Below, one piece after another: positions 1 to 7,565 of a stretch of 55,953 bases of DNA. Source of the DNA: Gemmatimonadota bacterium. Lineage in GTDB: Bacteria > Gemmatimonadota > Gemmatimonadetes > Longimicrobiales > Gaopeijiaceae. Position numbers and translations under genes: made by a program. Within the stretch, counting starts at the first letter, position 1, and each line of letters opens with the position of its first letter. Under the pieces are notes generated by a model. The model was not told where the DNA came from. It saw only the letters and a list, made by a program, of their open reading frames with translations, and searched no databases. Location: positions 1 to 55,953 of the forward strand of contig VYAQ01000226.1 of NCBI GenBank assembly GCA_009844885.1. The letters run 5' to 3'.

Positions 1-754
1 CGACGAACCCCCGCATTCCGTCTACCCCGTATTGCAGCCGGTCCAGCACGATCGCGATCGACGGTCCGGTCAGCGCGTACGGCCCCCCGAAGCCGCGCAG
101 CACGTCGATCCGCTCCTTCGGCCCGACCGCAAACCCTACGCGCAGCCCCGCAAGCCCCCACGACTTGGACATCGTGCGGATCATCACCACGCGCGGGATC
201 TGCAGCAGCGCCGCCGTGTGATCCTCGTCCGCGAACTCCGCGTACGCCGAATCCACCAGCAGCACCACCTGGGGCGGCAGCGCGTCCGCCAGCCGCAGCA
301 GCTCCCGCGTCGTGAACGCGCGGCCCGTGGGATTGTCCGGCGTCAACACCGCCACCACACCCGTCCGATCATTCACCGCAGCCAGGATCTCGTCGTGCGG
401 CAGCGTCCCCCATTCGTACTCGACCGGCACGAGCGTCCCCCGCGCCATCCGCGCGCACGCCGGGATCATCTCGAAGGTGGGCGTGGGGAACACCATCTCC
501 TGTTCGGGCCCCAGAAACGCGCGGAACACGCGATCGATGGCGTCGTCCCCGCCCGTCGTGGCCAGCACGTTCGCGGGATCGGTGCCGAGGTAGGCCGCGT
601 AGGCCTCCTCCAGCGGCCTGGGGTCCGCGTACTTGCGCAGCACCCCGGGCCCGACCCGCTCCAGCACGTCGAAGCACTCCCGCGGGGGCGGTTCACCCTC
701 GTTCATGCTGAGGTCGATGACGTCCCGCGACGCTCCTTTCATGGCCCCGCTCAT
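1..754 (-). CDS. hisC: Histidinol-phosphate aminotransferase, 3'-truncated by window edge
   Basis: PLP-dependent fold-type-I aminotransferase that converts imidazole-acetol phosphate and glutamate to histidinol phosphate in cytoplasmic histidine biosynthesis. About 251 N-terminal residues are present and the gene runs off base 1. A hand translation of the reverse strand starts MSGAMKGASRDVIDLSMNEG. It contains LTPDNPTGRAF near residue 140 (the Asn-Pro-x-Gly loop), LVDSAYAEF near 168 (cofactor-site Asp and Tyr) and the Schiff-base lysine K197 in TMSKSWGLAGLRVG. These motifs are those of the HisC/Cobyric aminotransferase group, and the position directly behind hisG supports HisC. The ATG overlaps the hisG TGA as ATGA, so translation is probably coupled and the gene is under the same attenuator. 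Recognition is firm; substrate assignment rests partly on context. Confidence 0.88.
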   Translation of the reverse strand, partial: MSGAMKGASRDVIDLSMNEGEPPPRECFDVLERVGPGVLRKYADPRPLEEAYAAYLGTDPANVLATTGGDDAIDRVFRAFLGPEQEMVFPTPTFEMIPACARMARGTLVPVEYEWGTLPHDEILAAVNDRTGVVAVLTPDNPTGRAFTTRELLRLADALPPQVVLLVDSAYAEFADEDHTAALLQIPRVVMIRTMSKSWGLAGLRVGFAVGPKERIDVLRGFGGPYALTGPSIAIVLDRLQYGVDGMRGFV

Positions 755-1626
755 GGCACGATCTGCTGCGGTTCCGACACGACCAGGTCGGTGCCGCCCC
801 GCGTCTTCACCTCGAGCAGCAGGGCCGGCAGCGCCGTCCTCGGCACCGCCGCGCGCACCGCGTAGGCGGTCTCGCCGTGCAGCCGCGACACCGTGGGCTC
901 GCGCATGCAGGGCAGAATCGAGATGACCCGCTCGAGATCGCGCTCCGAGACGTTGAGCTCCAGCATCACCCGCCGCCGCGCCTCGAGAACCGACTTGAGG
1001 AGGAGGACGAGATCGTCGATCCGGGCCCGGCTGGCCGGGTCGTCCAGGGCTGCCGGGTTGGCGTAGAGACGGGTCGAGGAGAGCATCAGCGTGTCCGCGA
1101 CAATCAGGCCGTTTCCGCGCAGCGTCGCTCCCGTCGCGGTGTTGTCGACGATGAGGTCCGCGTCCTCCGGCGGGAAGACCTCGGTGGCCCCGTACGACCG
1201 CACCACGTCGGCCTCGAAGGGCTGGTCCGCCGCCCACTCCTTCACCAGCCGCACGTACTCGGTCGCCACGACCAGGCGGCGCCCGGCCGGAAATACCCCC
1301 CCGTCGAGCAGCGACGCGGGCGCCGCCGCGACGACCTTCACCGGGTCGAGCCCGGTATCGAGCAGTTCGACCAGGTCGGCGTCCAGCTCGGCCACCCAGT
1401 CCGCCCCGGCGAAACCGATGTCGCGCGAACCCGCATCGAGCATCTTCACCACGTTCTGCGGCTTGAGCAGCTTGGCCTCGAAGCCGGGCCACGACAGCAC
1501 CGGCCGATAGTTGCGCGACCCCAGCTGGACATCGATCCCCGCCTCGGCCAGCAGCGCGAAGACCCCGACCTGCATGTGTCCCTTGGGCAAGCCGATGTGG
1601 ATCGGGGGGCAGTCTGAACCGCTCAT
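751..1626 (-). CDS. hisG: ATP phosphoribosyltransferase, long form
   Basis: Catalyses the first committed step of histidine synthesis, ATP plus PRPP to phosphoribosyl-ATP. The protein of about 291 residues has the long HisG architecture: the opening IHIGLPKGHMQ strand, a periplasmic-binding-like catalytic fold with DLIVDNTATGATLRGNGL (the PRPP-binding Asp/Thr loop) near residues 150-167, and a C-terminal ACT-like regulatory part ending LLLEVKTRGGTDLVVSEPQQIVP. Long-form enzymes are inhibited by histidine directly and need no HisZ. The reading frame can be extended 17 codons upstream, but the ATG giving MSGSDCPPIHIGLPKGH matches the family start; a GGAGA lies about 10 bases before it. It is first in the operon, behind the leader and terminator at 1676-1809, and overlaps hisC by four bases. 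Confidence 0.93.
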   Translation of the reverse strand: MSGSDCPPIHIGLPKGHMQVGVFALLAEAGIDVQLGSRNYRPVLSWPGFEAKLLKPQNVVKMLDAGSRDIGFAGADWVAELDADLVELLDTGLDPVKVVAAAPASLLDGGVFPAGRRLVVATEYVRLVKEWAADQPFEADVVRSYGATEVFPPEDADLIVDNTATGATLRGNGLIVADTLMLSSTRLYANPAALDDPASRARIDDLVLLLKSVLEARRRVMLELNVSERDLERVISILPCMREPTVSRLHGETAYAVRAAVPRTALPALLLEVKTRGGTDLVVSEPQQIVP

Positions 1627-1675
1627 TTCCGGTCGTCGTCTCCTCGCCGGCCCGCCCCGGAACCGGCCGGCGCAC

Positions 1676-1708
1676 AAAAAAGCGCCGACCCCCCCGAGGA
1701 AGCCGGCG
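1676..1708 (-). terminator. Histidine operon attenuator terminator
   Basis: On the minus strand the arm CGCCGGCTTCC (1708-1698) can pair with GGGGGTCGGCG (1693-1683), counting G-T wobbles, to leave a loop of about four bases. It is followed by a C and six T residues (1681-1676). This is an intrinsic terminator placed 50 bases before hisG and 35 bases after the stop codon of the His-rich leader peptide. The 5' arm can alternatively pair with GGGAGAGGCG (1762-1753) inside the leader reading frame, giving GGGAG/CTTCC and GGCG/CGCC helices around a small internal loop. That alternative would be the antiterminator. A small CCGTAC-GAAA-GCACGG hairpin lies between the two. The pairings were made by eye. 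Confidence 0.85.
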
Positions 1709-1743
1709 TTTTGGGTATTCCGTGCTTTCGTACGGCTACACCG

Positions 1744-1809
1744 TCACGCGGCCGCCTCTCCCAGGTGGCCGTGATGATGATGCGCTGCGTAGCGGGCACA
1801 AGTATTCAT
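1744..1809 (-). CDS. hisL: His operon leader peptide (21 aa)
   Basis: A short reading frame on the minus strand, ATG at 1809 and TGA ending at 1744, encodes MNTCARYAAHHHHGHLG followed by EAAA. Four consecutive histidine codons plus a fifth two codons later, located directly upstream of hisG and its terminator, are the signature of a ribosome-mediated attenuator. When charged tRNA-His is scarce the ribosome should stall at codons 10-15. This leaves the following GGGAGAGGCG segment free to sequester the terminator arm. When His is plentiful the ribosome reaches the nearby stop codon, masks that segment and the terminator forms. The peptide itself is not expected to have a function. The symbol is used by analogy to enterobacterial hisL. 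Confidence 0.87.
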   Translation of the reverse strand: MNTCARYAAHHHHGHLGEAAA

Positions 1810-1818
1810 AGGGCCCTA

Positions 1819-1848
1819 ATTGTCATAACGACCGCCGCCGGATGTCAA
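1819..1848 (-). promoter_or_regulatory. Probable sigma-70-type promoter of the his operon
   Basis: A perfect TTGACA (1848-1843) is followed after 18 bases by GACAAT (1824-1819), which matches the -10 consensus at four of six positions. A start of transcription about seven bases downstream would fall near 1812, only two to four bases before the leader peptide ATG at 1809. The leader transcript would then be nearly leaderless. TATGAC, three bases earlier, is an alternative -10 but gives a 15-base spacer. The -35 element is clear; the -10 choice is uncertain. Confidence 0.6.
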
Positions 1849-1955
1849 GCGGGACCACGTAGCGGCGGGCGCTGATTTGTCGCCCGCGCGGCAGCGCAGT
1901 AAGCTGTTTCGTCCAAACCGACGCCCGACGCGCACGCCCCCAACCCCATGCGCCC

Positions 1956-2180
1956 ATGAAGACCCCGCGCTCGCACTACCTTCCCCGCACCCGCAACGGC
2001 CGGATCGCGACCATTGCCTTCATCGTCGCGATGGTGCTGGCCCAGCCTCCCATCGTTCACGGCCTGGTCAACCGGACCGAGCCCTGGATCCTGGGTATGC
2101 CCTTCATCTTCGCGTACCTGCTTGCCGCGTACACGGTCGGCATCGCCGTGCTGATCTGGGCCCACCGGAAGGGGCTGTAG
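1956..2180 (+). CDS. DUF3311-type small membrane protein
   Basis: A 74-residue protein with two predicted membrane segments: residues about 17-37 (ATIAFIVAMVLAQPPIVHG) and about 44-68 (ILGMPFIFAYLLAAYTVGIAVLIW). It ends in a basic tail, HRKGL. Size, topology and position directly before a sodium:solute symporter are those of the DUF3311 family, whose members are commonly encoded next to SSS permeases and may be a small permease subunit; the role is not established. The stop codon is one base from the GTG of the symporter gene. A four-codon mini-frame (ATG CGC CCA TGA) ends inside its start codon. Confidence 0.75.
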   Translation: MKTPRSHYLPRTRNGRIATIAFIVAMVLAQPPIVHGLVNRTEPWILGMPFIFAYLLAAYTVGIAVLIWAHRKGL

Positions 2181-2181
2181 C

Positions 2182-3666
2182 GTGGAGCCCTGGGTCGTCT
2201 CCACCGGGCTGATCTTCGTCTACCTGATCGCGACCATCGTGATCGGGATCCTTGCCAACCGGAAGGGCACGGCGAACATGGAGGACTTCTTCCTCTATGG
2301 GCGCCAGGCCGGGTTCATCGTGCTGTACCTGACCGTGGTGGCCACGTTTCACTCCGCGTTCGCGTTCCTCGGCTCCGGCGGGTTCTTCTACACCCACGGG
2401 ATCGGGTTCTGGATGGCGGGGACCTGGACGGTCCTCGTGGGAGGGATCACCTACACGCTCGGAACGCGAATCTGGGCGCTGGGCAAGAAATTCGGCTACA
2501 TCACGCCCGCGGACCTGCTTGCGGACTTCTACGAGAGCGAGCCGGTGCGGGTGATCGTGGCGGTGGTGTCGGTGATCTTCACGCTGATCTACATCCAGGT
2601 GCAGGCGCAGGGGCTGGGCATCATCCTGTCCGTCGCGACCGGGGACCGCATTCCGTTCGCGTGGGCGTCGGGCCTGCTCCTGGTCGTGGCCGCCGGGTAC
2701 CTCATGGTCGGGGGCCTGAGGGCGGTCTACTGGACCGACGTCATCCAGGGGATCTGGATGTACATCGCCGTGTGGGCGGGAAGCCTGCTCCTGACCTACA
2801 AGCTCTTCGGCGGGCCGGTCGCCCTCTGGCAGAGGCTGGCCGCCGAGCGTCCGGACCTCCTCTCGCTGCCCGGCCCGGAGGGATTCTTCACGCCCGGGAT
2901 CTGGGTGGGCATGACCGTCGCGCTCTCCTTCGGGATCATCCTCCAGCCGCACATGATGATCCGGTACTTCACGGCTGCGTCGGCCAAAACCATGAAGCTG
3001 CTGGGCGCCACCACCCCGATCTACCTGATGACGCTTTTCATTCCGGCCGCGTTCGTCGGACTCGGCGGGGCGCTCATCCTGCCCGAGCTGGAGACGGCCG
3101 ACCGCATCTTCCCGGAACTGCTCGCCGCCTACGCGCCCGCGTGGCTCACCGGTCTGATCCTGGCCGGGGCGACCGCGGCCGCGATGTCCACGCTGGACTC
3201 GATTCTGCACTCCAACATGACCGTGCTGACACGCGACGTGTACCAGCGCTACATCGCCCGCGACCGCAGCGACCGGCACTACCTCGCGTTCGGACGCTGG
3301 CTGGTGGTGGCGCTGCTCGGCGTCGGCTGGGTGCTCACGGTCTACAACTTCGACTTCCTCGTGACCCTCGTGACGCTGTCCGGAGTGGGCGCACTGCAGC
3401 TCTTGCCGGCCGTGCTGGGTGTGTGCTATCCCGGACGCCGCCTTACGACCTCCGCCGGGGTGGTCACGGGAATCTGCGCCGGCCTGTTCACCGTCTACCT
3501 GACCCAGGTGGTGTGGCCGCAACCGCTTGGCATCCATGCCGCGCTGTGGTCGCTGGTGGCCAACTTCGTGGTCACGATCGGTGTGTCACGCGTCACGCGG
3601 CCGCCTTCGGCGGCGACCGTCGAGAGGGTCCACGGCGAGGTGGAGCGCTTCGTGTACGGCGACTGA
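2182..3666 (+). CDS. Sodium:solute symporter family permease
   Basis: A 494-residue inner-membrane transporter of the SSS family (TC 2.A.21, LeuT fold), expected to couple sodium influx to uptake of a small solute such as an amino acid, carboxylate or sugar. Many hydrophobic segments are visible from the N-terminus (LIFVYLIATIVIGILANR) to about residue 470. The usual YLxxRxxGFxxL-like region appears as FFLYGRQAGFIVLYLTVVAT near residue 36, and the family-typical ATAAAMSTLDSILH segment near 329-342. A short basic cytoplasmic tail ends the protein. It starts with GTG one base after the DUF3311 stop, so the two are almost certainly co-translated. The substrate cannot be inferred from sequence or neighbours. 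Confidence 0.88.
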   Translation: MEPWVVSTGLIFVYLIATIVIGILANRKGTANMEDFFLYGRQAGFIVLYLTVVATFHSAFAFLGSGGFFYTHGIGFWMAGTWTVLVGGITYTLGTRIWALGKKFGYITPADLLADFYESEPVRVIVAVVSVIFTLIYIQVQAQGLGIILSVATGDRIPFAWASGLLLVVAAGYLMVGGLRAVYWTDVIQGIWMYIAVWAGSLLLTYKLFGGPVALWQRLAAERPDLLSLPGPEGFFTPGIWVGMTVALSFGIILQPHMMIRYFTAASAKTMKLLGATTPIYLMTLFIPAAFVGLGGALILPELETADRIFPELLAAYAPAWLTGLILAGATAAAMSTLDSILHSNMTVLTRDVYQRYIARDRSDRHYLAFGRWLVVALLGVGWVLTVYNFDFLVTLVTLSGVGALQLLPAVLGVCYPGRRLTTSAGVVTGICAGLFTVYLTQVVWPQPLGIHAALWSLVANFVVTIGVSRVTRPPSAATVERVHGEVERFVYGD

Positions 3667-3684
3667 GCCGGTGCATCCACCGGC

Positions 3685-3742
3685 ATCGACGACCTTGAAA
3701 AGGGCCTCGATGACCGTGAAAAAGGCTTCGATTACCGCGAAA
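3685..3742 (+). repeat. Short 21-bp tandem repeat in intergenic DNA
   Basis: Two 21-base units (3691-3711 and 3712-3732) share the pattern GACCxTGAAAAxGGCxTCGAT with few mismatches. They are followed by a degraded third unit (TACCGCGAAA) and preceded by the matching tail CATCGAC. The array lies 18 bases after the symporter stop codon, in the gap before the gene at 3922. The same gap has a CCCAAA/TTTGGG hairpin (3800-3819) and a tandem TTGCGCAC at 3841-3858. None forms a clear terminator or promoter. Confidence 0.6.
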
Positions 3743-3921
3743 TCCACCCCCTGACGCCGTTCAAGTGGCCAACGGGGGTGCTTGACGGACCCGCAGCGTC
3801 CCAAAAGCCGAGATTTGGGCTCAAAATCGTATACACATGCTTGCGCACTCTTGCGCACCAAGGGTGCAGGCCCCATTTTCGCCCCGTTCCCCAACCAGTC
3901 CACTCCAAAGAGGAGAGAAAC

Positions 3922-4293
3922 GTGGACAAGAATTGGGTAGTAGGGTCCGTTGTCGCGGGCATCGCGATGTTCGTGGTCAACCTGATCCTGGGGGCGATCA
4001 ATGTCGACCTGCTGTCCGCCTCCATGGGAGCCGCGTTCACCGCGAACTCGATCGTGGGGCACCTGTTCGCGGGTGCCGTGCTTGCCACGGTGCTCGGGTG
4101 GAACGGCGCGAGCGATGCCGCTGGCGCGGGCAAGGCAGGAGCGACATTCGGTGTCCTCCTCGGCCTTGCCGGCCAGATCGGTGGCATGGGGTTCGACGTC
4201 ATGGGCCTCATCGGCGCCATTCTGACCGGCGCCATCGTCTACGGCGTCAGCGGCGCCGTCATGACGATGGTACCCACGGGGGGGGGCGACTAG
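3922..4293 (+). CDS. Small integral membrane protein, unknown function
   Basis: A 123-residue protein rich in Gly and Ala with about four hydrophobic segments: VVGSVVAGIAMFVVNLILGAI (residues about 6-26), a region around GHLFAGAVLATVLGW, GATFGVLLGLAGQIGGMGF and GLIGAILTGAIVYGVSGAVM. The reading frame is open further upstream, but the GTG giving VDKNWVVG is preceded by AGGAG at good spacing and places the first helix at the N-terminus. It resembles the many short DUF-type membrane proteins of unknown role; I do not recognise a named family. It stands alone between the symporter and a convergent phosphoesterase gene. Confidence 0.7.
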   Translation: MDKNWVVGSVVAGIAMFVVNLILGAINVDLLSASMGAAFTANSIVGHLFAGAVLATVLGWNGASDAAGAGKAGATFGVLLGLAGQIGGMGFDVMGLIGAILTGAIVYGVSGAVMTMVPTGGGD

Positions 4294-4470
4294 ACCTTTC
4301 ACGACCTGAAGGCCGGAATCGGCCCGACGGTTCAACGACGACCGCTCTCTGAGCCGGACCGCCGCCGCGGGTGCTAGGAGCCCCCGGGATGGCGGATGCG
4401 GAAGCCAGGTCCGCAACCGGTTCCGGGGGCGGTCGTGCCTTGTGGCGTACGTTTGCGGCGGGCCGCGGGG

Positions 4471-5481
4471 CTACACGTCCAGCCGTTCGTCGATGTCGTA
4501 TCCGGCCGCGGCCCACCCGGAAGCCTCCCGCCCGCTGTCGAAGGTCACGTCGACGCGCCCCAGCCGCATGCCGCCCCAGCCGACCTGGTTCACCACCGTG
4601 AACCCCGTCTCGCCCTGAGACCCTGCCCCGTCCCGTCCGAAGACCACCGCTTCGTCGAGGAACGTGTGCGTGTGGCCGCCCAGGATCAGGTCGATGTCGG
4701 GTACCGCTTCCGCAAGGGTCCGGTCGCTCGGGCGGTCCGGATCGGCGTACCTGTATCCGAGGTGTGACACGCAGATCACCAGTGAACATCCCTGGTCGCG
4801 CAGTTGGCGGCAGGCGTTACGCGCCGCCTCGACAGGGTCGGTGTACCGCACGCCTTCATGCAAACTGGCGAGCACGAGATTCTCGAACGCGATGCCCAGC
4901 CCGAAGATCCCCACCTTGACGCCGTCGAATTCTCGTACTGTGTATGGCCGGACGTGCCCGGCCAGCGCCGATGCGCTCACATCGTAGTTGGCCGACACGA
5001 ATTCGAAGTCCGCCTCGGGGAGCATCGCCACGAGCCCGTCCACCCCGTTGTCGAAGTCGTGGTTACCCAGGGTGGCGACGTCGTAACCCATGGCGGTCAT
5101 CGCGCGGAACTCGATTTCCCCGCCGAAGAAGTTGAAGTAGGGCGTACCCTGGAAGATGTCCCCGGAATCAAGCAGCAGAACGTGCTCGTTCGTCTCGCGC
5201 ACCCGGCGAATCAGCGTGGCGCGCCGGGCCGCTCCTCCCAGTCCGGCAAAGCGCCCACCATCCATCGGAAAGGGGTCCATGCGGGAATGGGTGTCGTTGG
5301 TATGAAGGACGACCAGGCGGAAATCGTCGTCGATCAGGGGCCCGTAGCGGTGGGGGTTGCGGGTCGCCGCCGACAGCGGACGCGGGCCGGCCAACCCGGC
5401 GATGCCGTCCAGGCCCGCAAAGCCGCCAAGCCCGACGGCCCCTCCCAGCCCCAGCGACCGCACGAAATCACGACGGTTCAT
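4471..5481 (-). CDS. Tat-exported 5'-nucleotidase catalytic (metallophosphoesterase) subunit
   Basis: Calcineurin-like metallophosphoesterase related to the N-terminal domain of UshA/5'-nucleotidases, which hydrolyse nucleotides or nucleotide sugars in the periplasm. The 336-residue protein begins [20 protein letters not shown], a twin-arginine signal. Metal-site motifs appear in order: [10 protein letters not shown] (DxH), [10 protein letters not shown] (GD), [11 protein letters not shown] (GNHD), VICVSHLGY (His) and [10 protein letters not shown] (GHxH). The family C-terminal substrate domain is absent here and is encoded by the immediately upstream gene. That gene's TGA overlaps this ATG as ATGA, which fixes the start at 5481 rather than three codons earlier. 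The Tat signal implies folding with metal before export, whereas the partner is a Sec lipoprotein. Confidence 0.88.
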   Translation of the reverse strand: MNRRDFVRSLGLGGAVGLGGFAGLDGIAGLAGPRPLSAATRNPHRYGPLIDDDFRLVVLHTNDTHSRMDPFPMDGGRFAGLGGAARRATLIRRVRETNEHVLLLDSGDIFQGTPYFNFFGGEIEFRAMTAMGYDVATLGNHDFDNGVDGLVAMLPEADFEFVSANYDVSASALAGHVRPYTVREFDGVKVGIFGLGIAFENLVLASLHEGVRYTDPVEAARNACRQLRDQGCSLVICVSHLGYRYADPDRPSDRTLAEAVPDIDLILGGHTHTFLDEAVVFGRDGAGSQGETGFTVVNQVGWGGMRLGRVDVTFDSGREASGWAAAGYDIDERLDV

Positions 5482-6272
5482 CGGGTACACTCCTCGTGTT
5501 CACTGTCCGCCGCGCGGCGGACGCGTCCGTCCAACTCCGGGACAACAATGTCGCGCTCGCGCAGGTACGCGACGAAGACGTCCCGGATCAGCACGTCCAG
5601 GTCTTCGCGCCCCTGGGCACCCGCCTCCCACAACACGGTCCACGTGCCGCCTCCGTCCACCAGGTAGTCGACCGTGGCGAGGCGGTAGGTGCGCCCCGGA
5701 TCGATGGGCTGTCCACCGACCCGCACGTTCACCGCGTCGTCGCCGTTCAGCTCCATCGTCCACCCCGCGACCGGCTCGCCGCAGCTCTCGGCGATCTCGT
5801 CCGCCAAGCGCTCCAGCTGGGACCCCGACAGCGAGAGTACGGTGACGTAGTTCTCGAAGGGCAGCAGTTCGTATGCGTGCCGCATCAGGATCGGGCCCTC
5901 GGCGATGGGGACCCTCAGCCCTCCATCGTTGAGGAGGGCGACGTGCACCGGCTCGCCGGTGAGATCCTGCGCGACGTCGAGCAGCGCGTCGGCGACGAGG
6001 TTCTCGAGCGTGCCCTCGGGATCGGCCTTGCGGAAGCCTCCGACCGCGTGCGCAAGCACCTCGGCGAGCTGCTGCCCCAGCCGGTCCCGGTACGGTGCGA
6101 TCAGAGCCTCGATGTCGGCCGCGGGTTCGATGCTGTCGCCCACCACCGTGAAGTCCACCGGGGCCGCGGCGACCGGCAGGACGCGGGGGGCCGTCTGCGG
6201 CGCGTGCTCGGGTGCAGTGCAGCCTGCCAGGATCACGGCGGCGGCGAGCATCGGTCGGGTCGATTTCAGCAT
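5478..6272 (-). CDS. 5'-nucleotidase C-terminal-domain lipoprotein
   Basis: A lipoprotein of about 264 residues carrying the substrate-binding domain normally fused behind the phosphoesterase in 5'-nucleotidases. The signal [18 protein letters not shown] ends in a lipobox cysteine. Domain hallmarks follow: [30 protein letters not shown] (the N-x-G-G-x-R motif), [18 protein letters not shown] and [17 protein letters not shown]. An in-frame ATG five codons earlier (6287) is possible; neither has a good ribosome site, and 6272 gives the more typical n-region. The protein probably docks with the coupled Tat-exported catalytic protein at the membrane to form a complete nucleotidase. Confidence 0.82.
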   Translation of the reverse strand: MLKSTRPMLAAAVILAGCTAPEHAPQTAPRVLPVAAAPVDFTVVGDSIEPAADIEALIAPYRDRLGQQLAEVLAHAVGGFRKADPEGTLENLVADALLDVAQDLTGEPVHVALLNDGGLRVPIAEGPILMRHAYELLPFENYVTVLSLSGSQLERLADEIAESCGEPVAGWTMELNGDDAVNVRVGGQPIDPGRTYRLATVDYLVDGGGTWTVLWEAGAQGREDLDVLIRDVFVAYLRERDIVVPELDGRVRRAADSEHEECTR

Positions 6273-6383
6273 GACGATGCTGAACATCGCGTCACCGGGT
6301 GTTGCGCGCCACGGCGAATACCGCATCGTTGCACGACACCGTGTCACCGCCACCATTCCCCTCCCACCAACACGAGCGCTCCC

Positions 6384-7565
6384 ATGTCCCTTGCCCATTC
6401 GCTCGACGGCGTCCGCGTCCTCGACCTCTCCCGTCTCCTGCCGGGACCCTTCCTGACCATGGTCCTCGCCGATCTCGGCGCCGATGTGGTCAAGGTCGAG
6501 GAGCCGCGCGCAGGCGATTACATGCGCGACTTCCCCCCCCGCGGCGAGGGGATGTCGGGCCGCTACCTGACGGTCAACCGCAACAAGCGATCGGTGAAGA
6601 TGGACCTGAAGGACGACCAGGAGCGCGAGCGGTTCCTGCAAATGGCCACGCGAGCCGACGTCGTGGTCGAGAGCTTCCGCCCGGGCGTGATGGAACGGCT
6701 CGGCGTCGGGTACGAGGCCCTGCGGGGGCGGAACGCCGGCATCATCCTGTGCTCCATCTCGGGTTACGGACAGACCGGGCCGTACCGGGACCGCGCCGGC
6801 CACGACATCAACTACCTGGCGCTCGCGGGAGTGCTCGCGATGAGCGGCGCGGCGCCCGACGGCCCTCCCGGGATGGCGGGCGTGCAGATCGCGGACATGG
6901 CGGGGGGCGCGATGTGGGGCGCGCTCGGCATACTCGCCGCGCTGATCCAGCGCGACCGCACGGGAACGGGGACCCATCTGGACATCTCAATGACCGAAGG
7001 CGCTCTGGCGCTCCTCGCCAGCGAGTTCGGGATCCTGGACGCGGAACCCGAGGTGCCCACCCGCGGCACCGGCCTCCTCAACGGCGGGGCAGCGCGCTAC
7101 GGTGTGTACAGGACGAGCGACGGCAAGTACCTGAGCGTAGGGGCGCTCGAGCCGCAGTTCCTGTCGAGGCTGGCTGCGGCGGCAAAGTTGGAGCTGCCGC
7201 GCGGGCCCGAAACCGGGGCGGCGGACGCGGGGGTGCCAGGCGAAGACGAGTTCCGCCGCCAGCTCACCCGGGTCATCGCATCGAAGACACGCGCCGAGTG
7301 GGTGCGCGTCCTCGCGGAATACGACTGTTGCTGCGAGCCCGTGCTGGAACTGGACGAGGTGACCGAGCACCCCCTGCACCGCCAACGCGAACTCTTCTTC
7401 GAAATCGGTGACAGCGGGCTGCCCGGTTCACTCCAGGTGCGTACGCCTCTCGGAATGCCCGCCGCCCGTCGCCCCGCCCCGGCGCTGGGCCAACACAACG
7501 ATGAGGTGTTTCGGGAGTATGGGGTGCGGGCGATACGGATGTCCTCCGATCAATCGGGACGGTGA
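6384..7565 (+). CDS. CaiB/BaiF (class III) CoA-transferase / racemase family protein
   Basis: A 393-residue cytoplasmic enzyme of the class III CoA-transferase family, which moves CoA between carboxylic acids or, in the alpha-methylacyl-CoA racemase branch, epimerises 2-methylacyl-CoA. The N-terminal [35 protein letters not shown] is typical. [14 protein letters not shown] and [19 protein letters not shown] resemble the racemase catalytic His and Asp regions, and the CoA-binding [13 protein letters not shown] segment is present. [16 protein letters not shown] is another family block. Racemase versus transferase cannot be settled from sequence alone, though the racemase-like blocks favour the former. 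The last 16 bases overlap the convergent coiled-coil gene. Confidence 0.87.
   Translation: MSLAHSLDGVRVLDLSRLLPGPFLTMVLADLGADVVKVEEPRAGDYMRDFPPRGEGMSGRYLTVNRNKRSVKMDLKDDQERERFLQMATRADVVVESFRPGVMERLGVGYEALRGRNAGIILCSISGYGQTGPYRDRAGHDINYLALAGVLAMSGAAPDGPPGMAGVQIADMAGGAMWGALGILAALIQRDRTGTGTHLDISMTEGALALLASEFGILDAEPEVPTRGTGLLNGGAARYGVYRTSDGKYLSVGALEPQFLSRLAAAAKLELPRGPETGAADAGVPGEDEFRRQLTRVIASKTRAEWVRVLAEYDCCCEPVLELDEVTEHPLHRQRELFFEIGDSGLPGSLQVRTPLGMPAARRPAPALGQHNDEVFREYGVRAIRMSSDQSGR

Noticed and set aside
369-696. Two short minus-strand frames inside the hisC region
   Set aside because: They are other frames of hisC; the true frame shows the aminotransferase motifs and runs to the window edge.
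3667-3921. Possible stop-codon readthrough joining the symporter to the small membrane protein
   Set aside because: The frame after the symporter TGA stays open to the gene at 3922, but that gene has its own AGGAG and GTG, and open frames are common at this GC content.
4294-4470. Terminator between the membrane protein and the phosphoesterase genes
   Set aside because: GC-rich inverted segments exist but none is followed by a T run on either strand.
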